From Nanobdellota archaeon (GTDB taxonomy: Archaea; Nanobdellota; Nanobdellia; SCGC-AAA011-G17; VGLX01): a DNA stretch of 6,582 nt. Under the pieces are notes generated by a model. It was not told where the DNA came from, made no database searches, and saw only the letters and a list, made by a program, of their open reading frames with translations. The position numbers and the translations under genes were made by a program. The stretch covers positions 1-6,582 of the forward strand of contig JAUYDG010000031.1 of NCBI GenBank assembly GCA_030691925.1. The letters run 5' to 3'. This document shows positions 1-5,090 of the stretch, piece after piece. Numbering within the stretch: position 1 is the stretch's first letter; every line of letters begins with the position of its first letter.

Positions 1-34
1 ACGAAACTTGATTATAGGGCATAACAACGGCAGG

Positions 35-1219
35 TTACCAGTTATAGAATTGAGGATAATACCCTTGGTAGAGATCCATCACCCTGCCCCATCCTGTTTT
101 TTTTGCGAAGTCTGATTTGCTGTAATAGTTTTTTATTTTAGAAGCAGTTTCTTTTTCTTCCTCCAAACGTTGGTCTAAGTCTTCTAGGAATAGGATAGTA
201 AGCCCGTTAGAATCTTTGAATTCAGGATTGTTATAAACAGAACCTATGATTATATCTGACTTCTTGAGTGTTTTAATGCTGTTGTTTAACTCTTCATCCT
301 TCACCTTCGGGTCTAGTTTTTTTAGGAAGTCAAAAAGGTCTACGTAAGTGAAAAGCCCATCGAAGTCGGGAGGCATGTATTTTTGTACTTCTCTCATGGT
401 TTCGTAAAGCGCTTTAACGGTTGCTTCTCTCGTTTTATCATCTTCTAATCTGTTTATGAGTGTTTTTGAGAATTTTTCGAATTTGTCAACAAAGGTTTCC
501 AAATTTTCAAGGTTTGTTGCTGAGAGAGTTGCTTCCTGATCTTCGACAATATCCACAGTACTGATGTTGTCCCAAAGAAGCCTATCATCTCTGAATTTTT
601 CATGGAACGAAGAGGTTATGGCCTTTGCAATGGTTTCGGTATCCGCTTGCGGGTTTTTTGTAAGGTAGTCCAAGACCTTTTCGTATTCTATGCCTGGCGT
701 TAGCACTTCCCACTTTTCTGTCTTCGAATTGTATACCGCTGAGTAGAACATTATGGCTTCGGAGGCTATCATGACTTTAGCATGTTTTCTGAGCTGGTAG
801 GCTGTTTCTATGGTCGCCATTGCGCAGCTGTCAAAGATTAGCACGTCCAGTTTTTTTTCTAGGTTTTTGTCAAAAACTTTTTCTATCGTATAGACCGGCA
901 GAGTATCATTAGCGTAATCCGGGCCGTCTTTTTCGTCAAGTATTCTTTCAAGCGGCTGCATTATTCCAAAGCCGTGTCCTTTGATGACGAATATTTGTTT
1001 TTCTGAATCGGTTTGTTTTGTCCATTTTACAAAATCTTCAAACTCTTTTAGGCTCCCCATGTTAATTTCTTTTTCAAAGCCCTCAAGTTTAGTGGAGTTT
1101 ATTTTTTCCATGTTTTCATCTTTTTTGATGTGGTATCGTTTTGCCTTAGAGTCTGGAAGTTTGTGGTCGTTAGAGTTATAATTATGCCCCATTTGGTTTT
1201 CGGAGCGGTCAAGCTGCAC
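35..1219 (-). pseudogene. Clostripain-family (C11) cysteine protease, C-terminal catalytic fragment of a frameshifted gene
   Basis: This 394-codon frame, from GTG at 1219, carries the catalytic part of a peptidase C11 (clan CD) protein. Visible are VIKGHGFG with the probable catalytic His (residue 82), IFDSCAMATIETAYQL with the probable nucleophile Cys (residue 132), the family-like EINMGSLKEFEDFVKW stretch before them, and a TGW...Y C-terminal signature. C11 enzymes cleave after basic residues and are usually secreted. The N-terminal strand and signal peptide lie in the overlapping frame 1209-1442. The GTG has no Shine-Dalgarno sequence, and an in-frame TAG lies just upstream at 1229-1231, so independent initiation is unlikely. 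Removing one base near 1220 would rejoin the parts into about 470 residues. The frame is otherwise open and both catalytic residues are intact, so a very recent mutation or a sequencing error is as likely as real decay. The 34 bases beyond the stop show nothing recognisable. Confidence 0.8.
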
Positions 1220-1442
1220 TATGGATGTCTATCTGCTCGTTTGATCCTATTTTTTCCATATCATTAACGTTCCAGAAGCAGGCTTGGTCTATCTCGCTAT
1301 CCCCGTCCATGTAAGCAGAAATCTTCCATTCTTTCTTATTCTTTGTATCATCAGCGATTGCTTGAGGTGCTATAAGAAGTGAAAGCGCCATAAGTGAAGA
1401 TATTGAGAACTTGCAGAGTCCTGATAATTTTCGTTTGAGCAT
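1209..1442 (-). pseudogene. N-terminal fragment of the same C11 protease: Sec signal peptide plus first strand
   Basis: The 77 residues begin with a basic n-region (MLKRK), then a hydrophobic core rich in Ser/Leu/Ala and an AIA|DD cleavage site after residue 30: a Sec-type signal peptide, with no lipobox Cys. The mature part has W39-KISAYMDGD and NDMEKIGSNEQIDI, matching the start of the clostripain fold (typically W-x-V-x-V-Y-M-D-G-D...ME..GS). The frame ends at TGA 1209-1211 after four residues (HSAA) that do not fit the family. The next frame reads VQLDRSE, which does fit. Downstream of leuS by 75 bp, it probably has its own promoter (boxes at 1469-1490). GAGG on the minus strand (1456-1459) may be a ribosome binding site, 13 nt before ATG. 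The product would be exported and act outside or at the cell surface. Confidence 0.78.
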
Positions 1443-1468
1443 AATATTTTATTATCCTCGATAAGCAA

Positions 1469-1490
1469 GATATTTTGTTACCTTATAAAC
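1469..1490 (-). promoter_or_regulatory. Candidate box A promoter(s) of the protease gene
   Basis: Read on the minus strand, GTTTATAAGG (1490-1481) and CAAAATATC (1477-1469) are both TATA-like. The first would start RNA near 1460, giving a short leader with GAGG at its very start. The second lies about 31 nt before ATG 1442, the same spacing as the leuS box, and would give a nearly leaderless mRNA. The sequence does not decide between them. Either would let the protease be transcribed separately from leuS. Confidence 0.4.
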
Positions 1491-1517
1491 GTTATTACTG
1501 AAAAGAAGTGGTTTTTA

Positions 1518-4157
1518 CTATTCTGCAAGAATTGCCGGCTTGCCAGGCATCGCTAATTTCGCCTTATGCTCTTTGCTTTCTTCTGCCTTGATTACGACTA
1601 ATCTGGTTTTAAACTCTCTTTCTATAACTGCCCTGAACTCTTCTAAGGTTTTTAGTTCTTCCTGTTGGGAGGTTATTATCCTCGGCATTTTAGAAGGATC
1701 TTTTACTACCCTAGGGACTATCCTGCTTATGTCCTGTTCATGGCCTTTTACCAGCGCTTTTTTTATTATCTCCCCGATGTTCCTTGTTGTTTCAAGCTCT
1801 TTTTGTATTTTTTTGAACGCTTCATACTTCCACTGCTCTGATACGAAAAGCTCGAGTTTTTTTGGCTGCCCTATTTTTGCCAGTTCTAAGATATTCCTGA
1901 TATCTGCTATGGTTTGCCGTATCATCTCTTCTTCTGCTTCCACTTTCAGGTCTATCTTTTTATCATCGTGTTTAGGCCATTTCTCCGAAGATACAAAATT
2001 TTTATGCCCAAGCTTTTCCCACATCTCTTCTGCCAGGTGCGGCGCGAAAGGGCTTAGCAGCTTAGTCAGTATTTCCAGGCTTTCTTTTGTTATTTCTTCT
2101 TCTGATGATAAGTAGTCTGTAAAGCCCATTATGGATATTAAAGCCAGATTAAACTTGAATTCGTCGATATACTGAGTCACGTCTTTTATCGTCTTGTGTG
2201 TCTTGTTCTGCAGTCTCTTGCTGGTCTTGGCTGTTTTTTTCTTTTCTAAAAGCCTGTACACCTTGTTTAGGAAGCGGTAGCCTCCTTCCACCCCTTGGTC
2301 GCTCCATTCTACATCTTTTTCTGGCGATGCTACGAACAGGAGGAATATTCTTGCGGTGTCTATCCCGTATTTTGCTGCTATCTCGTCCTGTGTTACTACG
2401 TTGCCTCTGCTTTTGCTCATCACGAAGCCGCCTTTGTGGAGCATCCCTTGGTTGAACAGCCTTGTGAACGGCTCATCAAAGCTTACAAGCTTTAAGTCTT
2501 TCAATGCTTTTATGAAAAATCTCGCGTATAGCAGGTGCATCACTGCGTGTTCTACTCCGCCAATGTATTGGTCTACAGGCATCCAGTATTTGACCTTTTT
2601 GGGGTCGAAAGGTTTTTTGTTTTCTTTCGGGCTGCAGTACCTTAGGAAGTACCAGCTTGAGTCCACGAATGTGTCCATAGTGTCAGTTTCTCTTCTAGCC
2701 TCATTCTTGCATTCCGGGCATTTTACATTGACGAATTTGTTGACTTTTGCTAATGGGTTGCCTTCGCCTGTGAATCTGACGTCTTCTGGCAGTTTGACTG
2801 GCAAATCTTTTTCTGGCACTGGAACCATTCCGCATTTGTCGCAGTATATCACCGGTATAGGCGTTCCCCAGTATCTCTGCCTTGATATGAGCCAGTCTCT
2901 CAGCTTGTACTGCACCGTCTTCTCCCCCAAACCTTTCTCTTTGAGGTATTTCGTTATTTCTTCTATCGCTTCCCTGTTGTTCCTCCCGTTGAATTTTTCC
3001 GAGTTTACAAGCACCCCATCTTCTACATACGCTCTTGACATCTTCTCCGCATGCAGATCATAGGATGTCGGGTGTATGACTATTTTGATTGGGATGCTGT
3101 ATTTTTTAGCAAATTCGAAATCCCTTTGGTCGTGGGCTGGAACTGCCATTATCGCTCCTGTGCCGTATTCCAAAAGGACGAAATTGGCTATGTATATCGG
3201 TATTTCATCGCCTGTTAACGGATTTATGGCATATTTTCCTATGAACATGCCTTCTTTTTCCTGCTCTTCTGCTGTTCTTGAGAACCTTTCCTGGACTAAT
3301 ACTTTGGCTATGAAATCCTTTACTTTTCTTTCGTATTCTGTTCCATTTACCAGTTCGATTACTTTTGGATGCTCTGGAGCGTAGACCATAAAAGTGACTC
3401 CGTAAAGCGTGTCCGGCCTCGTGGTGAATATAGGTATGATCTCATCAGAGTCTTTCATTTTGAAATTGACCATCGTGCCTTCGCTTTTCCCTATCCAGTT
3501 CTGCTGCATCGTTTTTACTCTTTCAGGCCATCCTTCCAGTTGGTCTATGCCCTTTAGGAGCTTTTCCGCATAAGCGGTTATTTTGAAGAACCATTGCTCT
3601 AGTTGTTTTATTGAGACTTCGTTGTGACATCTCCAGCACTTGCCGTCTACTACTTGCTCGTTAGCCAGCACTGTCCCGCATTTTTCGCACCAGTTTACAG
3701 GCGCTTTTTTCTTGTATGCCAGGCCTTTTTCGAAGAGTTTTAGGAAGAACCATTGGTTCCACTTGTAGTATTCGGGGTAGCAAGTGGTTATCATGCGGTC
3801 CCAGTCGTAGCTTAATCCTAATTCTTTTTGCTGTTTGCTAAAAATTTTTATCGCATCTTCAGTGAATTTTTTCGGGTATGAGTTTGTTTTGATCGCTGCG
3901 TTCTCAGCAGGCAAGCCAAAAGCGTCATAACCCATAGGATAAAGAACGTTAAAGCCTTGCATCCGCTTGAACCTTGCGTAGACGTCGCCTATAGCATAAT
4001 TCCTAGCATGACCCATGTGTAAGCTTGAACTGCTTGGGTAGGGGAACATCACAAGGCAAAAAAATTTATTTTTTTTAAAATCTTCTTTTACTTTAAATGC
4101 TTTTTTTTGTTCCCAGCGTTTTTGCCATTTCCTTGAAATTTTATTGAAATCTGCCAT
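1518..4157 (-). CDS. leuS: Leucyl-tRNA synthetase, bacterial-type core with archaeal-type C-terminal domain
   Basis: Cytoplasmic class Ia synthetase that charges tRNA-Leu with leucine using ATP; 879 residues. In order: HMGH (47-50) as the HIGH motif; zinc module C157xxC160...C174xxC177; CP1 editing domain with TTRPDT (245-250) and GTGAIMAVPAHDQRD (332-346), the latter with the Asp residues that hold the misacylated amino group; a second Cys set C439xxC442...C480xxC483; RRETDTMDTFVDSSWYFLRY (488-507); and VMSKS (579-583) for KMSKS. The large leucine-specific insertion known from E. coli and Thermus is absent before VMSKS, as in Bacillus-type enzymes. From about residue 736 the protein stops looking bacterial: DIRNILELAKI, a WK-containing strand and terminal AMPGKPAI match archaeal LeuRS, whose C-terminal domain reads the tRNA-Leu variable arm. 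ATG at 4157 fits the family N-terminus and sits about 31 nt from a box A, so the mRNA is probably leaderless. The frame is intact. Confidence 0.97.
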   Translation of the reverse strand: MADFNKISRKWQKRWEQKKAFKVKEDFKKNKFFCLVMFPYPSSSSLHMGHARNYAIGDVYARFKRMQGFNVLYPMGYDAFGLPAENAAIKTNSYPKKFTEDAIKIFSKQQKELGLSYDWDRMITTCYPEYYKWNQWFFLKLFEKGLAYKKKAPVNWCEKCGTVLANEQVVDGKCWRCHNEVSIKQLEQWFFKITAYAEKLLKGIDQLEGWPERVKTMQQNWIGKSEGTMVNFKMKDSDEIIPIFTTRPDTLYGVTFMVYAPEHPKVIELVNGTEYERKVKDFIAKVLVQERFSRTAEEQEKEGMFIGKYAINPLTGDEIPIYIANFVLLEYGTGAIMAVPAHDQRDFEFAKKYSIPIKIVIHPTSYDLHAEKMSRAYVEDGVLVNSEKFNGRNNREAIEEITKYLKEKGLGEKTVQYKLRDWLISRQRYWGTPIPVIYCDKCGMVPVPEKDLPVKLPEDVRFTGEGNPLAKVNKFVNVKCPECKNEARRETDTMDTFVDSSWYFLRYCSPKENKKPFDPKKVKYWMPVDQYIGGVEHAVMHLLYARFFIKALKDLKLVSFDEPFTRLFNQGMLHKGGFVMSKSRGNVVTQDEIAAKYGIDTARIFLLFVASPEKDVEWSDQGVEGGYRFLNKVYRLLEKKKTAKTSKRLQNKTHKTIKDVTQYIDEFKFNLALISIMGFTDYLSSEEEITKESLEILTKLLSPFAPHLAEEMWEKLGHKNFVSSEKWPKHDDKKIDLKVEAEEEMIRQTIADIRNILELAKIGQPKKLELFVSEQWKYEAFKKIQKELETTRNIGEIIKKALVKGHEQDISRIVPRVVKDPSKMPRIITSQQEELKTLEEFRAVIEREFKTRLVVIKAEESKEHKAKLAMPGKPAILAE

Positions 4158-4182
4158 AGTACTTAGGACTTAGAGTTTTGAT

Positions 4183-4192
4183 ATTTTTTAAA
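4183..4192 (-). promoter_or_regulatory. Box A (TATA) of leuS
   Basis: The minus strand reads CCTTTAAAAAATAT here, centred about 30 nt before the leuS ATG at 4157. Archaeal TATA boxes are centred about 26 nt before the transcript start, so RNA would begin at or within a few bases of the ATG. No Shine-Dalgarno sequence lies between box and start, in agreement with a leaderless mRNA. Confidence 0.6.
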
Positions 4193-4205
4193 GGTTTTGA
4201 AAAGG

Positions 4206-4213
4206 TTTTTAAA
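4206..4213 (+). promoter_or_regulatory. Box A (TATA) of tRNA-Arg
   Basis: TTTTTAAA preceded by purine-rich GAAAAGG, which may serve as the TFB-recognition element. It is centred about 30 nt before the first base of the mature tRNA, leaving a short 5' leader for RNase P. It lies back to back with the leuS box in the 80-bp divergent spacer. Confidence 0.6.
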
Positions 4214-4239
4214 CAGTTAAAGAGCTTGAAATATGTCGT

Positions 4240-4339
4240 GGGCCTGTAACTCAGCTTGGATAGAGTGCCAGCCTTCTAAGTTCAAAAAAGATAAGGCAAA
4301 GAAAGCTGGAAGTCGCCGGTTCAAATCCGGCCAGGCCCG
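4240..4339 (+). tRNA. tRNA-Arg (anticodon UCU) with 25-nt intron
   Basis: A complete cloverleaf can be folded by eye: acceptor GGGCCTG/CAGGCCC (4240-4246/4332-4338), D stem ACTC/GAGT with GG in the loop, anticodon stem CCAGC/GCTGG (4268-4272/4305-4309), variable region AAGTC, T stem GCCGG/CCGGC around TTCAAAT, and discriminator G at 4339. After removing 4279-4303 the anticodon loop is CTTCTAA with anticodon TCT (4275-4277), reading AGA and probably AGG. The spliced length is 75 nt. No CCA is encoded, so it must be added after transcription, the usual archaeal situation. It is followed by short T4 runs and by tRNA-Cys 56 bp downstream, which has its own box A. Confidence 0.95.
4279..4303 (+). 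other. Intron of tRNA-Arg, position 37/38
   Basis: The 25 A-rich bases lie between A37 and A38, the canonical archaeal site cut by the tRNA splicing endonuclease. Shifting the boundaries by one base gives the same mature tRNA. In a bulge-helix-bulge model the central helix has only three pairs (CTT 4273-4275 with AAG 4299-4301) plus a C-A mismatch, so the motif is relaxed. A rival pairing, GCCTT 4271-4275 with AAGGC 4293-4297, would invade the anticodon stem in the precursor. Confidence 0.85.
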
Positions 4340-4356
4340 TTTTAAGTTTTAGAAAA

Positions 4357-4366
4357 TTTTATAAAA
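4357..4366 (+). promoter_or_regulatory. Box A (TATA) of tRNA-Cys
   Basis: TTTTATAAAA is a perfect palindromic TATA element centred about 35 nt before the mature 5' end at 4396. This predicts a leader of about 8-10 nt. The tRNA can therefore be transcribed independently of tRNA-Arg. Confidence 0.55.
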
Positions 4367-4395
4367 CAGATAACCTACTCTTTTATTCAACTGTT

Positions 4396-4509
4396 GCGCA
4401 CGTCGCCAAGCGGCTAAGGCAAGAGGCTGCAAAGGGGCGTTGGGATTATGAGCTTAACGCTATGAACTGTGGATCCCTCTTATCACAGGTTCGAGTCCTG
4501 TCGTGCGCT
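4396..4509 (+). tRNA. tRNA-Cys (anticodon GCA) with 42-nt intron
   Basis: Acceptor GCGCACG/CGTGCGC (4396-4402/4502-4508), D stem GCC/GGC (4405-4407/4418-4420), anticodon stem AGAGG/CCTCT (4422-4426/4476-4480), four-base variable region, and T stem ACAGG/CCTGT around TTCGAGT (4485-4501). Without 4433-4474 the anticodon loop is CTGCAAC with GCA at 4429-4431. The discriminator base is T at 4509, the U73 that is the conserved CysRS identity element, which independently supports the Cys assignment. The spliced length is 72 nt. CCA is not encoded. Position 9 is C where most tRNAs have A or G. A T5 run at 4514-4518 follows. Confidence 0.94.
4433..4474 (+). other. Intron of tRNA-Cys, position 37/38
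   Basis: Exon bases CTGC (4427-4430) pair with GTGG (4469-4472) as a four-pair central helix containing two G-U pairs. This leaves three-base bulges A-A^A and A-T^C at the cut sites, a good bulge-helix-bulge. Inside the intron GCGTT and AACGC form a hairpin. Its 42 nt are too short to encode a homing endonuclease. Confidence 0.88.
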
Positions 4510-4513
4510 CTCA

Positions 4514-4518
4514 TTTTT
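4514..4518 (+). terminator. Oligo-T terminator after tRNA-Cys
   Basis: A run of five T lies five bases beyond the mature tRNA end. Archaeal RNA polymerase stops at such tracts without needing a hairpin, and the next promoter-like sequence starts about 35 bp further on. The tract is short, so the call is weak. Confidence 0.35.
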
Positions 4519-4552
4519 AAGGTATGAAGCCTAGCGGTCATAAACCAATGTA

Positions 4553-4560
4553 TTTAAAAT
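4553..4560 (+). promoter_or_regulatory. Box A (TATA) of the mini-protein/cold-shock unit
   Basis: TTTAAAAT is centred about 28 nt before the TTG at 4585, nearly the same spacing as the box before the first glycosyltransferase. Competing TATA-like strings occur at 4573-4580 (CTTATATA) and 4594-4601 (TATAAAAT). These would start RNA inside the mini-protein frame and give the cold-shock gene a leader of roughly 100 nt. More than one start is possible. Confidence 0.45.
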
Positions 4561-4584
4561 AGCTCCAATAATCTTATATAGGGA

Positions 4585-4713
4585 TTGGTAGACTATAAAA
4601 TAGTAAAATATTGCAGATTGTGTAAAAAAGATATTGCTGATAAAAGTGAAAGGTGGAAGTATTACTGCAATGACTGCCAATCGAAAATAAAGAATGAACA
4701 AAATGGTTCATAA
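4585..4713 (+). CDS. Small zinc-ribbon-like protein (CxxC-x14-CxxC), 42 aa, TTG start
   Basis: I do not recognise this gene. The frame opens after TAG 4579-4581, and the only usual start before the first Cys is TTG 4585, giving MVDYKIVKYC... The protein has two CxxC pairs (C10, C13 and C28, C31) separated by a basic, aromatic stretch (KSERWKYYC) and a short Lys/Glu/Asn-rich tail. This is the layout of a single four-Cys zinc knuckle or ribbon, often found in nucleic-acid-binding or ribosome-associated mini-proteins; the function here is unknown. TTG lies about 28 nt from a box A and lacks a convincing Shine-Dalgarno sequence, so it may be read from a leaderless mRNA. The stop codon TAA directly precedes the GGAG of the cold-shock gene, so the two are probably cotranscribed. 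The paired Cys motifs argue that it is real; the start codon is the least certain part. Confidence 0.6.
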   Translation: MVDYKIVKYCRLCKKDIADKSERWKYYCNDCQSKIKNEQNGS

Positions 4714-4717
4714 GGAG
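4714..4717 (+). promoter_or_regulatory. Shine-Dalgarno site of the cold-shock gene
   Basis: GGAG sits directly after the stop of the mini-protein and 5 nt before ATG 4723. It fixes the cold-shock start. It also shows that this gene is translated from a leadered, probably bicistronic mRNA, unlike the leaderless genes around it. Confidence 0.7.
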
Positions 4718-4722
4718 AAAAA

Positions 4723-4917
4723 ATGAAAGGAACAGTAAAATTTTTCAATGCAATGAAAGGCTTTGGATTTATTGCTGCTGAAGACGGAAAAGAGTATTTC
4801 GTACATAAAACAGCACTAGAGGAAGGCGTAACTTTAAATGAAAACGACCCTGTTACGTTCGATGTAGAGGAAGGAGATAGGGGTCCAAAAGCAGTTAATG
4901 TGAAAAAAAGTAGTTAA
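4723..4917 (+). CDS. Cold-shock-domain (CspA-type) RNA-binding protein, 64 aa
   Basis: A single OB-fold cold-shock domain of typical length. It starts MKGTVKFFNAMKGFGFI, with RNP1 as KGFGFI (12-17) and RNP2 as YFVHK (25-29). The last third (VTFDVEEGDRGPKAVNV, residues 44-60) is the usual final strands. Proteins of this family bind single-stranded RNA or DNA, melt secondary structure and help translation at low temperature. The family is widespread in bacteria and patchy in archaea (known in haloarchaea, Thaumarchaeota and some DPANN). RNP2 has YFVHKTAL where most members have VFVHxSAI, a small departure next to the binding face. The gene lies 9 nt behind the mini-protein's stop and is followed by an inverted repeat and a T6 run. 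Cold regulation cannot be seen in the sequence. Confidence 0.95.
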   Translation: MKGTVKFFNAMKGFGFIAAEDGKEYFVHKTALEEGVTLNENDPVTFDVEEGDRGPKAVNVKKSS

Positions 4918-4938
4918 AAATTGTTTGAACTGAGAATT

Positions 4939-4974
4939 ATACCCGATTAATAGGTATCACAAAACCTCGGGTAT
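4939..4974 (+). repeat. Inverted repeat in the cold-shock 3' region
   Basis: ATACCCGA (4939-4946) and TCGGGTAT (4967-4974) are perfect 8-base inverted copies. An inner AGGT/ACCT pair (4952-4955/4964-4967) could extend the stem across a one-sided bulge, sharing one base with the outer arm. The structure starts 22 nt after the cold-shock stop and is a plausible RNA hairpin. It does not carry an immediate T tail, so it is not a classic intrinsic terminator. Confidence 0.6.
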
Positions 4975-4994
4975 TTCGGAATTTGTTTAATGGA

Positions 4995-5000
4995 TTTTTT
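4995..5000 (+). terminator. Oligo-T terminator of the cold-shock unit
   Basis: Six consecutive T lie 20 nt beyond the hairpin arm and about 60 nt before the next promoter. This is the longest T run on the plus strand between the cold-shock gene and the first glycosyltransferase, and a reasonable archaeal stop site. Confidence 0.4.
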
Positions 5001-5059
5001 AGAGAATAAGATTCATCTATCCAAGGGCTTTATACCTATTCCTTAATTGCCTGGTAAAA

Positions 5060-5068
5060 CTTAAAAAG
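5060..5068 (+). promoter_or_regulatory. Box A (TATA) of the glycosyltransferase operon
   Basis: CTTAAAAAG is centred 27 nt before ATG 5091 and there is no Shine-Dalgarno sequence between them. This predicts a leaderless mRNA beginning at the ATG, as for leuS. An ATG at 5087 is out of frame and closes after 14 codons. Confidence 0.6.
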
Positions 5069-5090
5069 TTATCTATATTCCGTTTTATGG

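Noticed and set aside
35..1219. The long protease frame as a complete gene starting at GTG 1219
   Set aside because: No ribosome binding site or box A before GTG, the protein would lack the signal peptide and first strand of the C11 fold, and those lie immediately upstream in the other frame.
1540..2115. Long plus-strand open frame opposite the 3' part of leuS
   Set aside because: It lies wholly inside leuS on the other strand, is Ser/Cys/Ile/Phe-rich as expected for the complement of Lys/Glu-rich coding sequence, and shows no motif or start signal.
2356..3063. 235-codon plus-strand frame opposite the middle of leuS
   Set aside because: Antisense to the conserved LeuRS zinc and catalytic regions. 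Its composition is that of a complement of coding sequence and no recognisable domain is present.
4301..4339. Possible tRNA-Arg without an intron or a degenerate tRNA
   Set aside because: The full acceptor, D, anticodon and T stems pair perfectly once the 25-nt insertion at 37/38 is removed, so an intron explains it better than decay.
4524..4562. 12-codon peptide (MKPSGHKPMYLK) between tRNA-Cys and the mini-protein
   Set aside because: Too short to support, no ribosome binding site, and its end coincides with the box A.
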